A stretch of 64,000 nt of DNA from Olsenella sp. oral taxon 807 (GCF_001189515.2 NZ_CP012069.2:2914001-2978000); one strand, 5' to 3'. Counted from the stretch's first letter, positions 39,520-51,960 are shown. Notes: generated by a model from the letters alone, not told the origin. Made by a program: numbers and translations.

Positions 39520-40085
39520 ACAGAATGCGCCTTTCCGTGAGGCGACGCCGCATTTGCCCAGGTGAGAAAAAGCGCACTCTACGGAAAAGTGCATTCTACA
39601 GCCGGCAAGTCACGGAAAAGTGCATTCTACAGCCGGCAAGTCACGGAAAAGCACATTCTGCATGAAGCTTTCACGGAAAGGTGCACTCTGGGATCTTCAG
39701 AACCGCCAGAATGCGCTTTTGCGTGAGGGGTCGAGTCCAGAATGCGCTTTTGCGTGAGGCCGTCGGGGCAGAATGCGGTTTTTCGTGAGGTGAGTCGACG
39801 TTTGCCCAGGTGAGGAAAAGCGCATTCTGCAGCCGGCATGTCACGAAAAAGTGCAGTCTGCAGCCGCTCGCTGCGCAATAGTGTACACAAATGACCCAAA
39901 ACGACACCGAGAGGTCATTTTTGCCAATTTGTGTACACTCCTGCGTCCCCACGTTTGCCCAAGTGAGAAAAAGAGCACTCTACGGAAAAGCGCATTGTGA
40001 CTCCGACGGCAGCCTTTGTGCGTCATGCGAAAGTACATTTTGTACGCGTGCTGGTGGTCAGAGTACGCCTCTCCGTGAGGCACAC
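39520..40085. repeat. Family C array of CACGGAAAAGYGCATTCTG units
   Basis: At least a dozen units, in both orientations, lie in about 560 bp, for example ACGGAAAAGTGCATTCTACA at 39591 and again at 39614, and CAGAATGCGCTTTTGCGTGAG at 39708 and 39738. Inverted pairs form hairpins. Three copies of TTTGCCCAGGTGAG or TTTGCCCAAGTGAG are interspersed (39554, 39803, 39953), resembling the core of family B. One family A element lies inside the array. No gene is supported. Confidence 0.75.
39880..39939 (+). repeat. Family A repeat, copy 6
   Basis: A full 60-bp copy from AGTGTACACAAATG to CAATTTGTGTACACT with core AAACGACACCGAGAGG. The right flank CCTGCGTCCCCACGT is the same as at copy 1, 39.6 kb away. 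Confidence 0.85.
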
Positions 40086-40189
40086 TGCAGGAAAACGCAT
40101 ACCAATTCCCGTACCAACCCAGTAGTACCAGCTGGCAACCCGGCGCGACGAGGGGCTACCGAGGAACCATAATGGCTCGACGGCAGCGG

Positions 40190-40376
40190 AGGCCCAAGGC
40201 GAGGAGGGCAAGACAGCCGTGGGAGGCGTGGTGGAGGAGATGCAGGACAGGCCGAGGGCGCGCTCGAGGCGCTCTGCAGGCTCGTGCGCGACGGCCTCGT
40301 GAACGTGCAGGACGCCGCCACATAGGCGGGGGTGGACGCAGACGAGATCAGGCGCGCACTCGTGGCAGAAGGGTGA
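40190..40376 (+). pseudogene. Relic of a PD-(D/E)XK transposase-family C-terminus
   Basis: One frame reads EEGKTAVGGVVEEMQD. After a frameshift the next reads QAEGALEALCRLVRDGLVNV, then QDAAT, a stop, and AGVDADEIRRALVAEG. This parallels the C-terminus of the intact gene at 22174 (EEGRKDMGSVIEEIRAE, then LETLVRLVRAGLVDARAAA). The N-terminal nuclease domain is absent. It is a degraded copy of a related element. Confidence 0.6.
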
Positions 40377-40468
40377 GGCCGGCCGCAGATGGGTGACGGC
40401 TAGCTAGCTCGCCCGACCCAATCGTGGTCGGAAACCGGCGGGACCGGCACGCTCGCCTCGAGCGCCCC

Positions 40469-43138
<2,670 letters not shown>

Positions 43139-43281
43139 CCACGATCCCTTCGACTTCCCTTGAAACCTGCTCGCACCCAAGGGGACATTGCAGCGCGAGG
43201 AGCCATCACCATTGTTTTTCCTGCTTTGAAACGTATGCGAGAAGGCCGCCCAGCCCCTTACGGCTGGGCGGCGCAAAGACG

Positions 43282-45381
43282 CTAGGACAGAGTGTCTCGC
43301 ACAAGTACAGTCACGAGCTTGGCCATCTGGGCGCGCGTCGTCATGTCCCTGGGGTTGAGGGCATGCGTCACACCGTCTCCGGTCATGAGCTTGTGGGCAA
43401 AGCACCAACCAACACCAGCGCTCGCCCAACTATCGACACTACTTGCATCAGGCGCAGAGGCATAGGAAGAGGCACTCGCCCCTGAGGGGTTTGCACCGTT
43501 CTTGATGGCATAACGATAAAACACGAGTGCAGCCTCTTGGCGCGTCAGGCCCGCATTGGGACGCACGGTACTGCTACCGTCTCCATCCCCGGTAAAGATA
43601 CCCTGCTTATAGGCCCAGTTCATGGCCGCCGTGTAGTATTGCTTCGAGTCGTTGTCCCTAAACGGCGTCTCGTTGTTTTCGTAGTTGGCACTGTTCGTCG
43701 TTGCGGTAGAGGTCGGATTAGCACGGCGATAGAGAATCGTCGCCAGTTGTCCACGCGTCAGGAAGTCATTGGGGCCAAAAAGATTGCCCGTATGTTCTCC
43801 CATAAGCTTATTTTTGGCCACATAGCCCAACCAACCTCCGATGTATACCCAATCTCTTTGGTAATCAATGTCCGTGAAGTGATGGACCCTCAGGTGGTCA
43901 AGGGCAGCGTCGGCATCAAGGATGCCATGGCTTCCGTTTGAGGGTCGACGCGCCGTGCCGCTGCTCTTGACCGGGCGTGCCGTGCTATAGACGGCCTCCT
44001 TCACCTGATCAACCGTTGCGGTAGGCACGGCGGAGAAGAGCAACCCTAGAGTGCCCGAGGCGACAGCCGTTGCCTGGCTGCTACCAGAAAACTTAGTGTA
44101 GGAGTCAAAGCTCCCGGTCCCAACAGAGGTGATGCTCACACCAGGTGTACTGATATCCTTGGCCCCATTGAGCTCGGTATACTCCCAGTCGGTCCCGTCT
44201 GTGGTCAGCGCCGTCACAGACATACATTCATCGAAGTCGGATGGATAGCTGTGTTTATCGACGGTATTTGGACTTGCGGGGGTCTTTCGGTTGCCACCCG
44301 CACACACACAGACGATGCCATAGTCATCAAGAGCGCTTTTGATGGTCTGATGTAACAGCTTGTCTCCGTTGGCAGATGATCCAACCCTTAGGCTCATATT
44401 GATGATACGAAGCCCCCACTCGGGATGTTGCCTTGCCATCTGCATCGCATAGGTAATACCAAGGATGATGCTTGCTGTATTGCCCTTGCCCGCGTCATTT
44501 ATCACCATCACGGGAAGCACTTGGCAGTTGTATGACGCTCCGGCGATGCCGCGACCGTTATTGGACCTCGCAGCAATGATGCCAGCGATGTGACTTCCGT
44601 GACCCATATTAGACGTTGGGTCCGACGTGCCCAAGCTCATATGCGTGCGGTTCATGGCATCATAGGCATATCCCGAGAGTACGTTGGTAGAGAGATCCTC
44701 GTGAGCAGCGTATATGCTTGAGTCAAGCACTGCCACAGTTGACCTGTGAGACGAGTCACCGGCATTAGACCATGCCTTTGGCAGATTGGTGCTATAAGCC
44801 CAGTACTGGTTGCGTCGCGCGGTGGGACTGGATATCTTGGCAATGGGATCGTTCACGGCAAAGGCAGACTCAAGTCCTATCTGAGAAGCAAGATCCTCGC
44901 CAGACGCATCTTCCTCGTCCCTGTCATCCACGAGCTCATACACATAGTTTGGCTGGGCGGAGGTGACGCCGTTCACACTCTTGGCAGCCGCGACCGCATC
45001 TTCCACACTCTGTCCCTCTGCAGGACGTGCCACCATTACACTGCTGCCTTCGCTGTCTGTGAGCGTGGCTGTTACGCTCATGCCGGCAGCCTCAAGCTGA
45101 CCTTTGACCTCGCGGGCCTCGGTGCTGTCTTTGGCTTGCTCTCCGTCAAGGGAGAGAAGACCGAGGCCATCAGAAGATGAGTCCCCAACCGTAACGATAA
45201 TCCCATCGGTCTCTGCGGCTCCGTTTGACCCTGAACCATCGGACTGTTGGGTGGTCACATCGGACGTCTGGGCTTGCTCGGCGACAGCCACGGTAGGACT
45301 CACGGGAAGGCCACCATACAGTAGCACTGCGCTCATGAGCACAGCCAACACTCTCTTTGCACGCAACTTCACACTCATCAT
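43282..45381 (-). CDS. Secreted S8 subtilase with three SLH domains
   Basis: A 699-residue exported protease. A signal peptide (VLAVLMSAVLLYGGLPVSPT ... VAVAEQ) precedes a pro-region and an S8 domain with the catalytic Asp in STVAVLDSSIYAAHEDLS, the His in NMGHGSHIAGIIAA and the Ser in FSGSSQATAVASG. All three motifs vary from the textbook DSGI, HGTH and GTSMA forms. Three SLH repeats (LTRGQLATILYR, LTRQEAALVFYR, TTRAQMAKLV) at the C-terminus would anchor it to the wall. ATG 45381 overlaps the upstream stop in an ATGA junction; ATG 45378 is also possible. Confidence 0.87.
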   Translation of the reverse strand: MMSVKLRAKRVLAVLMSAVLLYGGLPVSPTVAVAEQAQTSDVTTQQSDGSGSNGAAETDGIIVTVGDSSSDGLGLLSLDGEQAKDSTEAREVKGQLEAAGMSVTATLTDSEGSSVMVARPAEGQSVEDAVAAAKSVNGVTSAQPNYVYELVDDRDEEDASGEDLASQIGLESAFAVNDPIAKISSPTARRNQYWAYSTNLPKAWSNAGDSSHRSTVAVLDSSIYAAHEDLSTNVLSGYAYDAMNRTHMSLGTSDPTSNMGHGSHIAGIIAARSNNGRGIAGASYNCQVLPVMVINDAGKGNTASIILGITYAMQMARQHPEWGLRIINMSLRVGSSANGDKLLHQTIKSALDDYGIVCVCAGGNRKTPASPNTVDKHSYPSDFDECMSVTALTTDGTDWEYTELNGAKDISTPGVSITSVGTGSFDSYTKFSGSSQATAVASGTLGLLFSAVPTATVDQVKEAVYSTARPVKSSGTARRPSNGSHGILDADAALDHLRVHHFTDIDYQRDWVYIGGWLGYVAKNKLMGEHTGNLFGPNDFLTRGQLATILYRRANPTSTATTNSANYENNETPFRDNDSKQYYTAAMNWAYKQGIFTGDGDGSSTVRPNAGLTRQEAALVFYRYAIKNGANPSGASASSYASAPDASSVDSWASAGVGWCFAHKLMTGDGVTHALNPRDMTTRAQMAKLVTVLVRDTLS

Positions 45382-47636
45382 CCCTTCCGCAAAAGGCGCC
45401 TCTTGAGCGCCGATATGGGCCGTACCATTATATTGCCAAGCCGGTAGCTGGTGGAGGCTCGCACGGCAGCAACCTCACAAACGGCGGCATCCCTCTCTCG
45501 CTCAAGAGACGCGACTTGAGCCTGAAGCCTCTGAACCTCGCTACGCGCACAACCAAGCTCCTGCTCGGTCAAAGACACACTTCGAGGGTAACAGTACGTC
45601 TTCGATTGTGTGATCGCGCTATTGGACCGTTTGGTCACAACCTTATCGATTGCGGCAAAGAGCTCGCAAAACTCCGCATCGACTAACGCCTGCTGTTGGG
45701 CCATCACGCCTGCAACCTCGTCTGCAAAGGACTCGCTCGCGTCAAGGGCATCGATCAGCAAAGCGCTCATATCCTTTGCGGACGCATCCAAAGAGAGCAG
45801 GCGACCCTCTTGTCCGATGGTCGTAAACTGCGCCTCTATCTTGTCATTGTAGTTGAGTCCGACGGCTGGCCTACCAAGCACCATGTGCAAGAGCGAACAG
45901 TGCAGGCGCATTGAGAGCGTAGCAGAAGAGCTAGAGATATAACCAAGTATCGTCTCGACCGTGGGTCTCTGACCAATGAGGTAGGCACGCTCCTTGTGTT
46001 CCATCAGGTCGAACGCCTGCCTCTGTATGCCCACGTCATCTGCGTCAAGTGGAAGATAGAGCACGCTCATATCGCGCCTCTCACACACGCCGTCAAGTGC
46101 TTGGGCAACGCGAGAGGCAAGGTCAGGTGGATTGCGATGACAGCTGCGCAGCGATACAACAAGGTACGGGCGACCCTGCGCCTTAAGCCAACGCCAGGCC
46201 TCCTCACTATCTAAAAAGGCAACATGCCTATCAACATAGCGTTTGGCACCAAAGGAGAGATCTGCATAGCTACCAACTTGACCAGGGTCAGCTCCAGCTG
46301 CCAGGAGCAGGTCACTCGTGTTTTGGTCCCTCGTAAGAAAATGCGCACCCACGGCACTCATGAGCTTGGCGTAGCGCTGCATGGCGGGAGTGTCCATGGG
46401 CCCTCCCCCAATGCCAAGAAAGTACGTTGGGACGTCGTACATACGTGCAAGAGAGCAGATAGCTGCCTGTCCCGCCGGATCGATCCAAGGGTCAAAGGCC
46501 AGCTCCGCCTCACCGGCTGTCTGTCCAAGGGGATCATCAAACATGAGCCCACCGCAGTAAATGAGGGCAGCGGCACCGTCCAGCCACTCACAGATACGAT
46601 GTTTTTGGTGGGGCTCTGTTGCCTCAAGGCCATGCTGCACGCGGATCTGGTGTGGATCGGCCCCTATGACCAGTACCTCCGCAGAGGGGTAGTGCTCCCT
46701 CACGCGGGCATGAACAAGCTCAAGCAGCAGGTCATCGCCAAAGTTCTGCGCACCAAACCACCCGTATAGCACCACCTTAACGGCAGACCTTCCAAGTGGC
46801 CTCACAGGACCCCCAGCTATGGAGTCCGCATACGAGAAGAGGGACTCCAACATCTGGTCGGCACGTGGAAGGTCATCGAGCGCACCCTGCTGGGCCTCAT
46901 GGGCGGCCGTATAGCGCAAAGGGTCCTGCTCAAGCGATCGAACGACGTCGATGAGCTCTCCCGAAGCAAAGGGGATAGCCACAGCTTCCAACCACTGCGG
47001 CAGCCTTACGTCCTCCTCGACAAGAAGCAGGCTCCCCTCCTGCATGCGCAGTGCCATATTCGCAGCCGCAGGCAAGGCCTCACCTACCTCAGGACGAAAG
47101 ACGACACTGTACTTTGCCCTGCGACACCAATACGAGAGAGACGAACCAGTACGGTCGCAGCCCAGATCATCCTGCCAACCCTTATCCAAGGCTACAAGTC
47201 CGCCAAGCCTTATCTCCTGTAGCAGGCCATCCACCTGACTGGCCCTTCTTGCGCTCTGGGGCTGCATGACACAGACGCAATTTTGTGCAGCGGCTGGGTC
47301 AGCAATACGCATGGCACGATAGTCTTCGTCAAAAAATGCCCCCAAAGTCCACGCTTTGTCTGTATCGCCAAGCGCAACGCCAATGACTGGACAGCCCACC
47401 TGCGGGAGGATATCTCTGTCCACGCTTGATACGTCCCACAGTACGAGGTTTGGACCAAAGACCTCAGCCATACGCTGTACTTGAAAGGAGGCATCTGAAT
47501 CATCAACAGAGCAAAATAGCTGTACCACATGCCCCCTTGAGCGCAGAAGCGCAGGGAGGCGACCCATGGGGCTCGCCTCATCCCCCACAACAGAACAAAG
47601 GTAGAGGACCCGTGCATAACGCCCGTTCGTTTCCAT
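45378..47636 (-). CDS. Polysaccharide pyruvyltransferase fused to a glycosyltransferase-like domain
   Basis: A 752-residue protein in three parts. Residues 1-270 resemble the Rossmann halves of a glycosyltransferase (VLYLCSVVGDEASPMGRLP; YSVVFRPEVGEALPAAANMA). Residues about 285-600 form a CsaB-like pyruvyltransferase domain (VVLYGWFGAQNFGDDLLLEL; FLGIGGGPMDTPAMQRYAKL; SMRLHCSLLHMVLGRPAVGL). The end is a coiled coil plus STSYRLGNIMVRPISALKRR. CsaB-type pyruvylation of wall polymer is what SLH domains recognise in Bacillus, so the enzyme fits the SLH proteins beside it. It is coupled to the protease gene. Confidence 0.82.
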   Translation of the reverse strand: METNGRYARVLYLCSVVGDEASPMGRLPALLRSRGHVVQLFCSVDDSDASFQVQRMAEVFGPNLVLWDVSSVDRDILPQVGCPVIGVALGDTDKAWTLGAFFDEDYRAMRIADPAAAQNCVCVMQPQSARRASQVDGLLQEIRLGGLVALDKGWQDDLGCDRTGSSLSYWCRRAKYSVVFRPEVGEALPAAANMALRMQEGSLLLVEEDVRLPQWLEAVAIPFASGELIDVVRSLEQDPLRYTAAHEAQQGALDDLPRADQMLESLFSYADSIAGGPVRPLGRSAVKVVLYGWFGAQNFGDDLLLELVHARVREHYPSAEVLVIGADPHQIRVQHGLEATEPHQKHRICEWLDGAAALIYCGGLMFDDPLGQTAGEAELAFDPWIDPAGQAAICSLARMYDVPTYFLGIGGGPMDTPAMQRYAKLMSAVGAHFLTRDQNTSDLLLAAGADPGQVGSYADLSFGAKRYVDRHVAFLDSEEAWRWLKAQGRPYLVVSLRSCHRNPPDLASRVAQALDGVCERRDMSVLYLPLDADDVGIQRQAFDLMEHKERAYLIGQRPTVETILGYISSSSATLSMRLHCSLLHMVLGRPAVGLNYNDKIEAQFTTIGQEGRLLSLDASAKDMSALLIDALDASESFADEVAGVMAQQQALVDAEFCELFAAIDKVVTKRSNSAITQSKTYCYPRSVSLTEQELGCARSEVQRLQAQVASLERERDAAVCEVAAVRASTSYRLGNIMVRPISALKRRLLRKG

Positions 47637-47654
47637 CCCGTATCCTCTTGCGTC

Positions 47655-48854
47655 CTACTTCTTGCCCCTCAGGAAGCGCCTGAGGGCAGTCACAAACCTA
47701 CGGATTGCCGATGGTCGCACTTCCTGCGTCGTATTGGATGCACGTCGTAGCTCGTCGTTGGTACGTGCAAGTTCCTCTTTCGCTGTGGCCAGCGAAGAAC
47801 TCTCCATACGCAGCCGCTCTATCTCATCACGTTTGTCGGTAAGCAGGTAAAACAGGTAGTCCTCGGCATCAGCGCCTTGCGTTGCATCAAAGAAGCGACG
47901 GTAGCGTCCCCCAAGATAGTCACCATCGATCAGATCCTTTGAACTACAGATGTAGTCTTGCCATTCGCGTTGGTAGCCACTGTAGATACGATCGAACTCC
48001 TGCCTCGAGTGAGCTGTGTCCAAGGAATACCAGATCGTGTCGAGGACAAGGTTCACGAGCTGTCGTTTGATACGTACATCATCAAACAGTCCATGCGAAT
48101 CCCCAAACGCCCTCACGTAGGCAAGTGAGCGAAGACATGTGTCTCCCCTCTCTCCGTGGGTGATCGACCCTCCACCGTCACGCCTGTAGTGATAGAGCCG
48201 CTGCTCCATAAGAGTGATACGCTGTGCCACAAACAGCGTCTCATAGATAAACGCGAGGTCCTCAGCGGCCTTGAGATCCTCATGAAAGCGTATTCCACTC
48301 TTAGTAAGAAGAGAGCGCCTATAAAGTATGCGCCAGACGTTAGGCGTCGTCAGTTCAGTCGTAAGGCAGGACATCTCACTAAGGTTAAACGAGCGTTCAA
48401 AGAACTCATGCTTTCCGCAAATCTCACGAGGAACGTAGGTATCACTCTTTCCATAGAACTCGTCAAAACCAAATATCGTCATGTCCGCAGAGCACGCGTC
48501 TGCCTTCTGGACCGCAAGCTCCAAAAGCTGGCGATCAACGGTATCATCCGCATCCACAAAGAGGAGGTATGTACCTACGGCATCCTCTATCCCAGCATTG
48601 CGAGCCGCACTAACTCCTGCATGCTTCTGTGATAGGACACGAAGATTCTCATACTGCTTAGCTAATGTGCCCAGAAGCTCAGCAGAGCCATCCGTAGAGC
48701 CATCATTCACGCAGATAAGCTCAAAGGACTTAAGTGACTGACCCTCGAGTGACTGAATGCATGCCTCCAAATATTGCTTCGCGTTATAGACAGGTACGAC
48801 CACACTTACAAGCGGAGCAGACCTAAATGATTGCGTCCTGTTCCCAGTCCCCAT
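47655..48854 (-). CDS. Family 2 glycosyltransferase
   Basis: A 399-residue GT-A glycosyltransferase: VSVVVPVYNAKQYLEACIQS at the start, ICVNDGSTDGSAELL, GVSAARNAGIEDAVGTYLLF and the metal-binding FVDADDTVD. The C-terminus ends in a Glu/Arg-rich helix and a basic tail. GGGAGGGG precedes the ATG. It is the first gene of the glycosyltransferase-pyruvyltransferase-subtilase run. Confidence 0.9.
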   Translation of the reverse strand: MGTGNRTQSFRSAPLVSVVVPVYNAKQYLEACIQSLEGQSLKSFELICVNDGSTDGSAELLGTLAKQYENLRVLSQKHAGVSAARNAGIEDAVGTYLLFVDADDTVDRQLLELAVQKADACSADMTIFGFDEFYGKSDTYVPREICGKHEFFERSFNLSEMSCLTTELTTPNVWRILYRRSLLTKSGIRFHEDLKAAEDLAFIYETLFVAQRITLMEQRLYHYRRDGGGSITHGERGDTCLRSLAYVRAFGDSHGLFDDVRIKRQLVNLVLDTIWYSLDTAHSRQEFDRIYSGYQREWQDYICSSKDLIDGDYLGGRYRRFFDATQGADAEDYLFYLLTDKRDEIERLRMESSSLATAKEELARTNDELRRASNTTQEVRPSAIRRFVTALRRFLRGKK

Positions 48855-48894
48855 ACCCCTCCCTTCTCAAGCTACAAGATCAAATGTAAAGGAT

Positions 48895-48937
48895 AGCAAA
48901 AGAGCGGGCGCCTCCACCATGTGAAGACGCCCGCTCT
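48895..48937 (-). terminator. Terminator of the SLH surface-protein gene
   Basis: On the minus strand AGAGCGGGCG and CGCCCGCTCT form a 10-bp stem followed by TTTTG. It lies about 40 nt after the stop of the SLH protein and separates it from the glycosyltransferase gene. Confidence 0.85.
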
Positions 48938-48979
48938 TACCAGCTTGGACAGTGTCCGTGCTATCTACCGTCTATGGCA

Positions 48980-51754
48980 CTAATTTACGCCAGCAATCTT
49001 GTTCGGCTGTGCACGAACTGCCATCGCAGCTACCTCGGCACGAGTGATATCGTTACGAGGACTCAGGAGGTTCGTATTAACGCCCATGACCTTATTAGCC
49101 ACAGCCCACTGCACTGCACTATTAGCCCAACTATCAACCGCAAAGGAATCAAGATAGGCACTCAAGCTCGTACCCTCACCAGACTTATACTGGTTGGGAG
49201 CTACAAACTTCTCGTAACGGGACAGCATAATAGCTACTTCCTGACGGGAAATCTGCTCATCAGGCCTGAAGTTGGTTGTACCGTCATCACCCTTAACGAT
49301 ACCAACGGCATGTGCCCACGCAACAGCCTTAGAGTACCAAGCGGAGTCATCACAGTCTGAGAAGTCAGTACGGTACGTTGAGTCATTCTTACCCCTCAGA
49401 CCCCTGACAGTCTCATTATCAGGCTCACCGGCCATATTGAAAACGACACGGGCAAACTCGGCACGAGTGATTGACTGCTCGGGCTTAAACATAGTCGCAC
49501 GTGAATTATTTGCACTAGGAGGAATTCGATTGTTGTCATACCCGTGAATATATCCAAGCTCCTTAGCCTTATAAACCTCCTTGCAGTACCAAGGCAGCGG
49601 ATCAGAGCCAGTATAGTTCGCTGGATTAATTACATCAAGGAAATCATCCTTTGTAACCCTGTCAGTGGCCGTAACGGTCATCTCAGGAGCAGTGATCTCC
49701 ATATTAGTGTCATTGGCGCTCGGCTTTGAGACAGAGATCTTGTAGGTATCAGCCTTATCAAACTTCTTTACCTCTTCACCCTTGCTGTTGGTAATCTTCA
49801 CCACAGCATCAGCAGGCAGGTCCTTCCAGACCAGATTCCCATTCGTGTCCTTCTCGCCATTGTTATACCTGATGAACACCTCACCAGGGGCAACGACGAC
49901 ACTGCTCTGGCCATTACCGATGCTATCAGCCTCGATGGCCTTGGCCTTTTTTGTATCTGGGTCAATCCTGAAAGGCATGATTGCTTGGATCTTAGCAGGC
50001 TCAATCGTAATGGGTACGGACGGGTTCTTGATAAAGTACTTCTTGCTCTTGAACGTAAGCGTATAAGTCCCAGCGTCCTTGATCGAGGTAACTACATTGC
50101 CCTTTGAGTCAGTATAGTCAACAGTAAAGTCTTTATCTGGACCCTCTTCCAGATAATGAGTCGCATCCTTCTTAACACTATATCCAATGCGCTTGATGAT
50201 ATCAGTACCATCATAGGTAGTCTTAATGGCACTTGTTACTACGCCCTGCTCATCATCCTTTTGCTGCTTGAAAGTGACTATCGCGTTCGTATCAGCATCT
50301 ACAGAATTCTCAGATACTGTGACCCTCATCGTAGCAGCTGCGCCAAAATCATATTCACGAGCTGCCTCATTATTATGCCATAGAGCAGTTACAATATACT
50401 CGCCAGACGTGCCAGAAATGCTATTTACTTTCTTTCCGGTTCTCACATCTGTATAGAAAACCTCACTAGGATCTATAGCAACACCATTCTGATCACGTGC
50501 TTTGATAAGGTCCTTATTCCATTGCTGATGGCCAAGATTTCCATTAATATTTACAGACTGACCTTCCATTGGCTTGCCATCATACTCCATGGAAGTAGCA
50601 TAAGCGACCCTGTACACATAGTTTTTGCTAAAGTCAGTATCCACCTCTCCATTAACACGTACAAAGTTCTTGTCGTTAGGATCTTTTGCCGTAAGTTTCA
50701 CTTGATACGAACCAAGATCTTTGCCAGTAGGAACAGCACTAGCCTTACGCCAATCGATAGCCTGAAGTTTTGACGCAAGGGCTTTGGAACCATTGACACT
50801 TACAAGCTGAACCTTGCTATTGATAGGAGTGTCTGCACCAACCACAATAGAGGTATTAAACTGAGCGGCTAGCTTATCATCCGTTACAGCCTTTTTAAGG
50901 TTTAATGGCTTAACTGTAAACGGAATTAGTGCGGTATCAAAAGTAGCACCATCCCTTGGTTCCACTTTGGCGATATAGTCTCCTGCATCAACAGGCGTAC
51001 TTGGTAGAGCCTTTGATGAATCAGCGGGATCATCACCATCTTTAAAGTACTTGACTACATATTGACTATCATCAAGAACATTACCACCAGCCTTAAAGGT
51101 AATCTTCTGCGCTTCAGCGCTATAAGTGAAGTCGTCTGGTAGGCCACTTTCCTTATTATATGCGTGGGTATCTAAAGTAAGAGGCGTACCTTTTACTATA
51201 AAGTCTGCTGACGCCGAACCACTCTTATAGTCCCCATCAGTTGCGGTCACAAAAAGTTTATAAGAACCCGCATTATTTCTTACTTCATCTTCACTAACAG
51301 GTATATTGGAAGCATTCTTATATGAGATGGAGTAATATAGATCTTTTTTCTGAGTCTTCTCAAACTTGGTCTGATCGTAAAGTTTGCCGGAATCTTTATC
51401 ATAGGTAAGATTCAATGTTACATTAGGACTAATCTCAACTTTAATTAACTTCAGGTCATCAGTAGGAAGCTTTTTATCTTTTATAGGATATCCTGTAGCG
51501 GGAATAGCAGGATCAAGCGTAAGTTTGGCTGCACTAAATGCCTTATCTGGGCTAAGCTGCAACTCTACATCATCAGCAGCCTGAGACTCTACATCTTCTG
51601 CCTGGAACTCTACGTTGCTATCGGAACTCGTGTCGGTTGCAGTACCCTCCGCAAAGGCTGCCGCAGGCACCATACCAGTCGCCATGATGCCAGCAAGCAC
51701 GCTTGCTGCGACCTTCTTGGAGACCGGCACAACTCCGTTCTTCTTTTCTACCAT
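48980..51754 (-). CDS. Large SLH-domain surface (S-layer-like) protein
   Basis: A 924-residue secreted protein. The signal peptide is KKVAASVLAGIMATGMVPAA followed by AFAEG. The middle 650 residues are beta-rich repeats of Ig-like or MBG-type character (TYDGTDIIKRIGYSVKKD; VDAGDYIAKVEPRDG; DAGTYTLTFKSKKYFIK). The last 190 residues hold three SLH domains with SITRAEFARVVF, QISRQEVAIMLSRY and DITRAEVAAMAV, the TRAE motif that binds pyruvylated wall polymer. The gene is AT-rich compared with secA and the gyrase genes and has its own promoter and terminator, as expected of an abundant surface protein. Confidence 0.88.
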   Translation of the reverse strand: MVEKKNGVVPVSKKVAASVLAGIMATGMVPAAAFAEGTATDTSSDSNVEFQAEDVESQAADDVELQLSPDKAFSAAKLTLDPAIPATGYPIKDKKLPTDDLKLIKVEISPNVTLNLTYDKDSGKLYDQTKFEKTQKKDLYYSISYKNASNIPVSEDEVRNNAGSYKLFVTATDGDYKSGSASADFIVKGTPLTLDTHAYNKESGLPDDFTYSAEAQKITFKAGGNVLDDSQYVVKYFKDGDDPADSSKALPSTPVDAGDYIAKVEPRDGATFDTALIPFTVKPLNLKKAVTDDKLAAQFNTSIVVGADTPINSKVQLVSVNGSKALASKLQAIDWRKASAVPTGKDLGSYQVKLTAKDPNDKNFVRVNGEVDTDFSKNYVYRVAYATSMEYDGKPMEGQSVNINGNLGHQQWNKDLIKARDQNGVAIDPSEVFYTDVRTGKKVNSISGTSGEYIVTALWHNNEAAREYDFGAAATMRVTVSENSVDADTNAIVTFKQQKDDEQGVVTSAIKTTYDGTDIIKRIGYSVKKDATHYLEEGPDKDFTVDYTDSKGNVVTSIKDAGTYTLTFKSKKYFIKNPSVPITIEPAKIQAIMPFRIDPDTKKAKAIEADSIGNGQSSVVVAPGEVFIRYNNGEKDTNGNLVWKDLPADAVVKITNSKGEEVKKFDKADTYKISVSKPSANDTNMEITAPEMTVTATDRVTKDDFLDVINPANYTGSDPLPWYCKEVYKAKELGYIHGYDNNRIPPSANNSRATMFKPEQSITRAEFARVVFNMAGEPDNETVRGLRGKNDSTYRTDFSDCDDSAWYSKAVAWAHAVGIVKGDDGTTNFRPDEQISRQEVAIMLSRYEKFVAPNQYKSGEGTSLSAYLDSFAVDSWANSAVQWAVANKVMGVNTNLLSPRNDITRAEVAAMAVRAQPNKIAGVN

Positions 51755-51805
51755 TCCTGCCCCTTTCTAAGAGCAAACACTGCCTACCATCACTGGTAAG
51801 TCAGG

Positions 51806-51834
51806 ACTATATCGCTTATCCCTCTATCGTGCAA
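51806..51834 (-). promoter_or_regulatory. Promoter of the SLH surface-protein gene
   Basis: On the minus strand TTGCAC (-35) and TATAGT (-10) are 17 nt apart. The -10 ends about 50 nt before the ATG. Both boxes are close to the sigma-A consensus. Confidence 0.75.
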
Positions 51835-51960
51835 GCAAAACCCAGTTCTTTTTTTGGCATCTTAGGACAATTTCATTTTATTTCCTTAGTTGACCTGACC
51901 ATAAACAATTACCATGTGAAGACACCATGTAAATGGGAGGTCAAGGACCATGTTGTGCCA

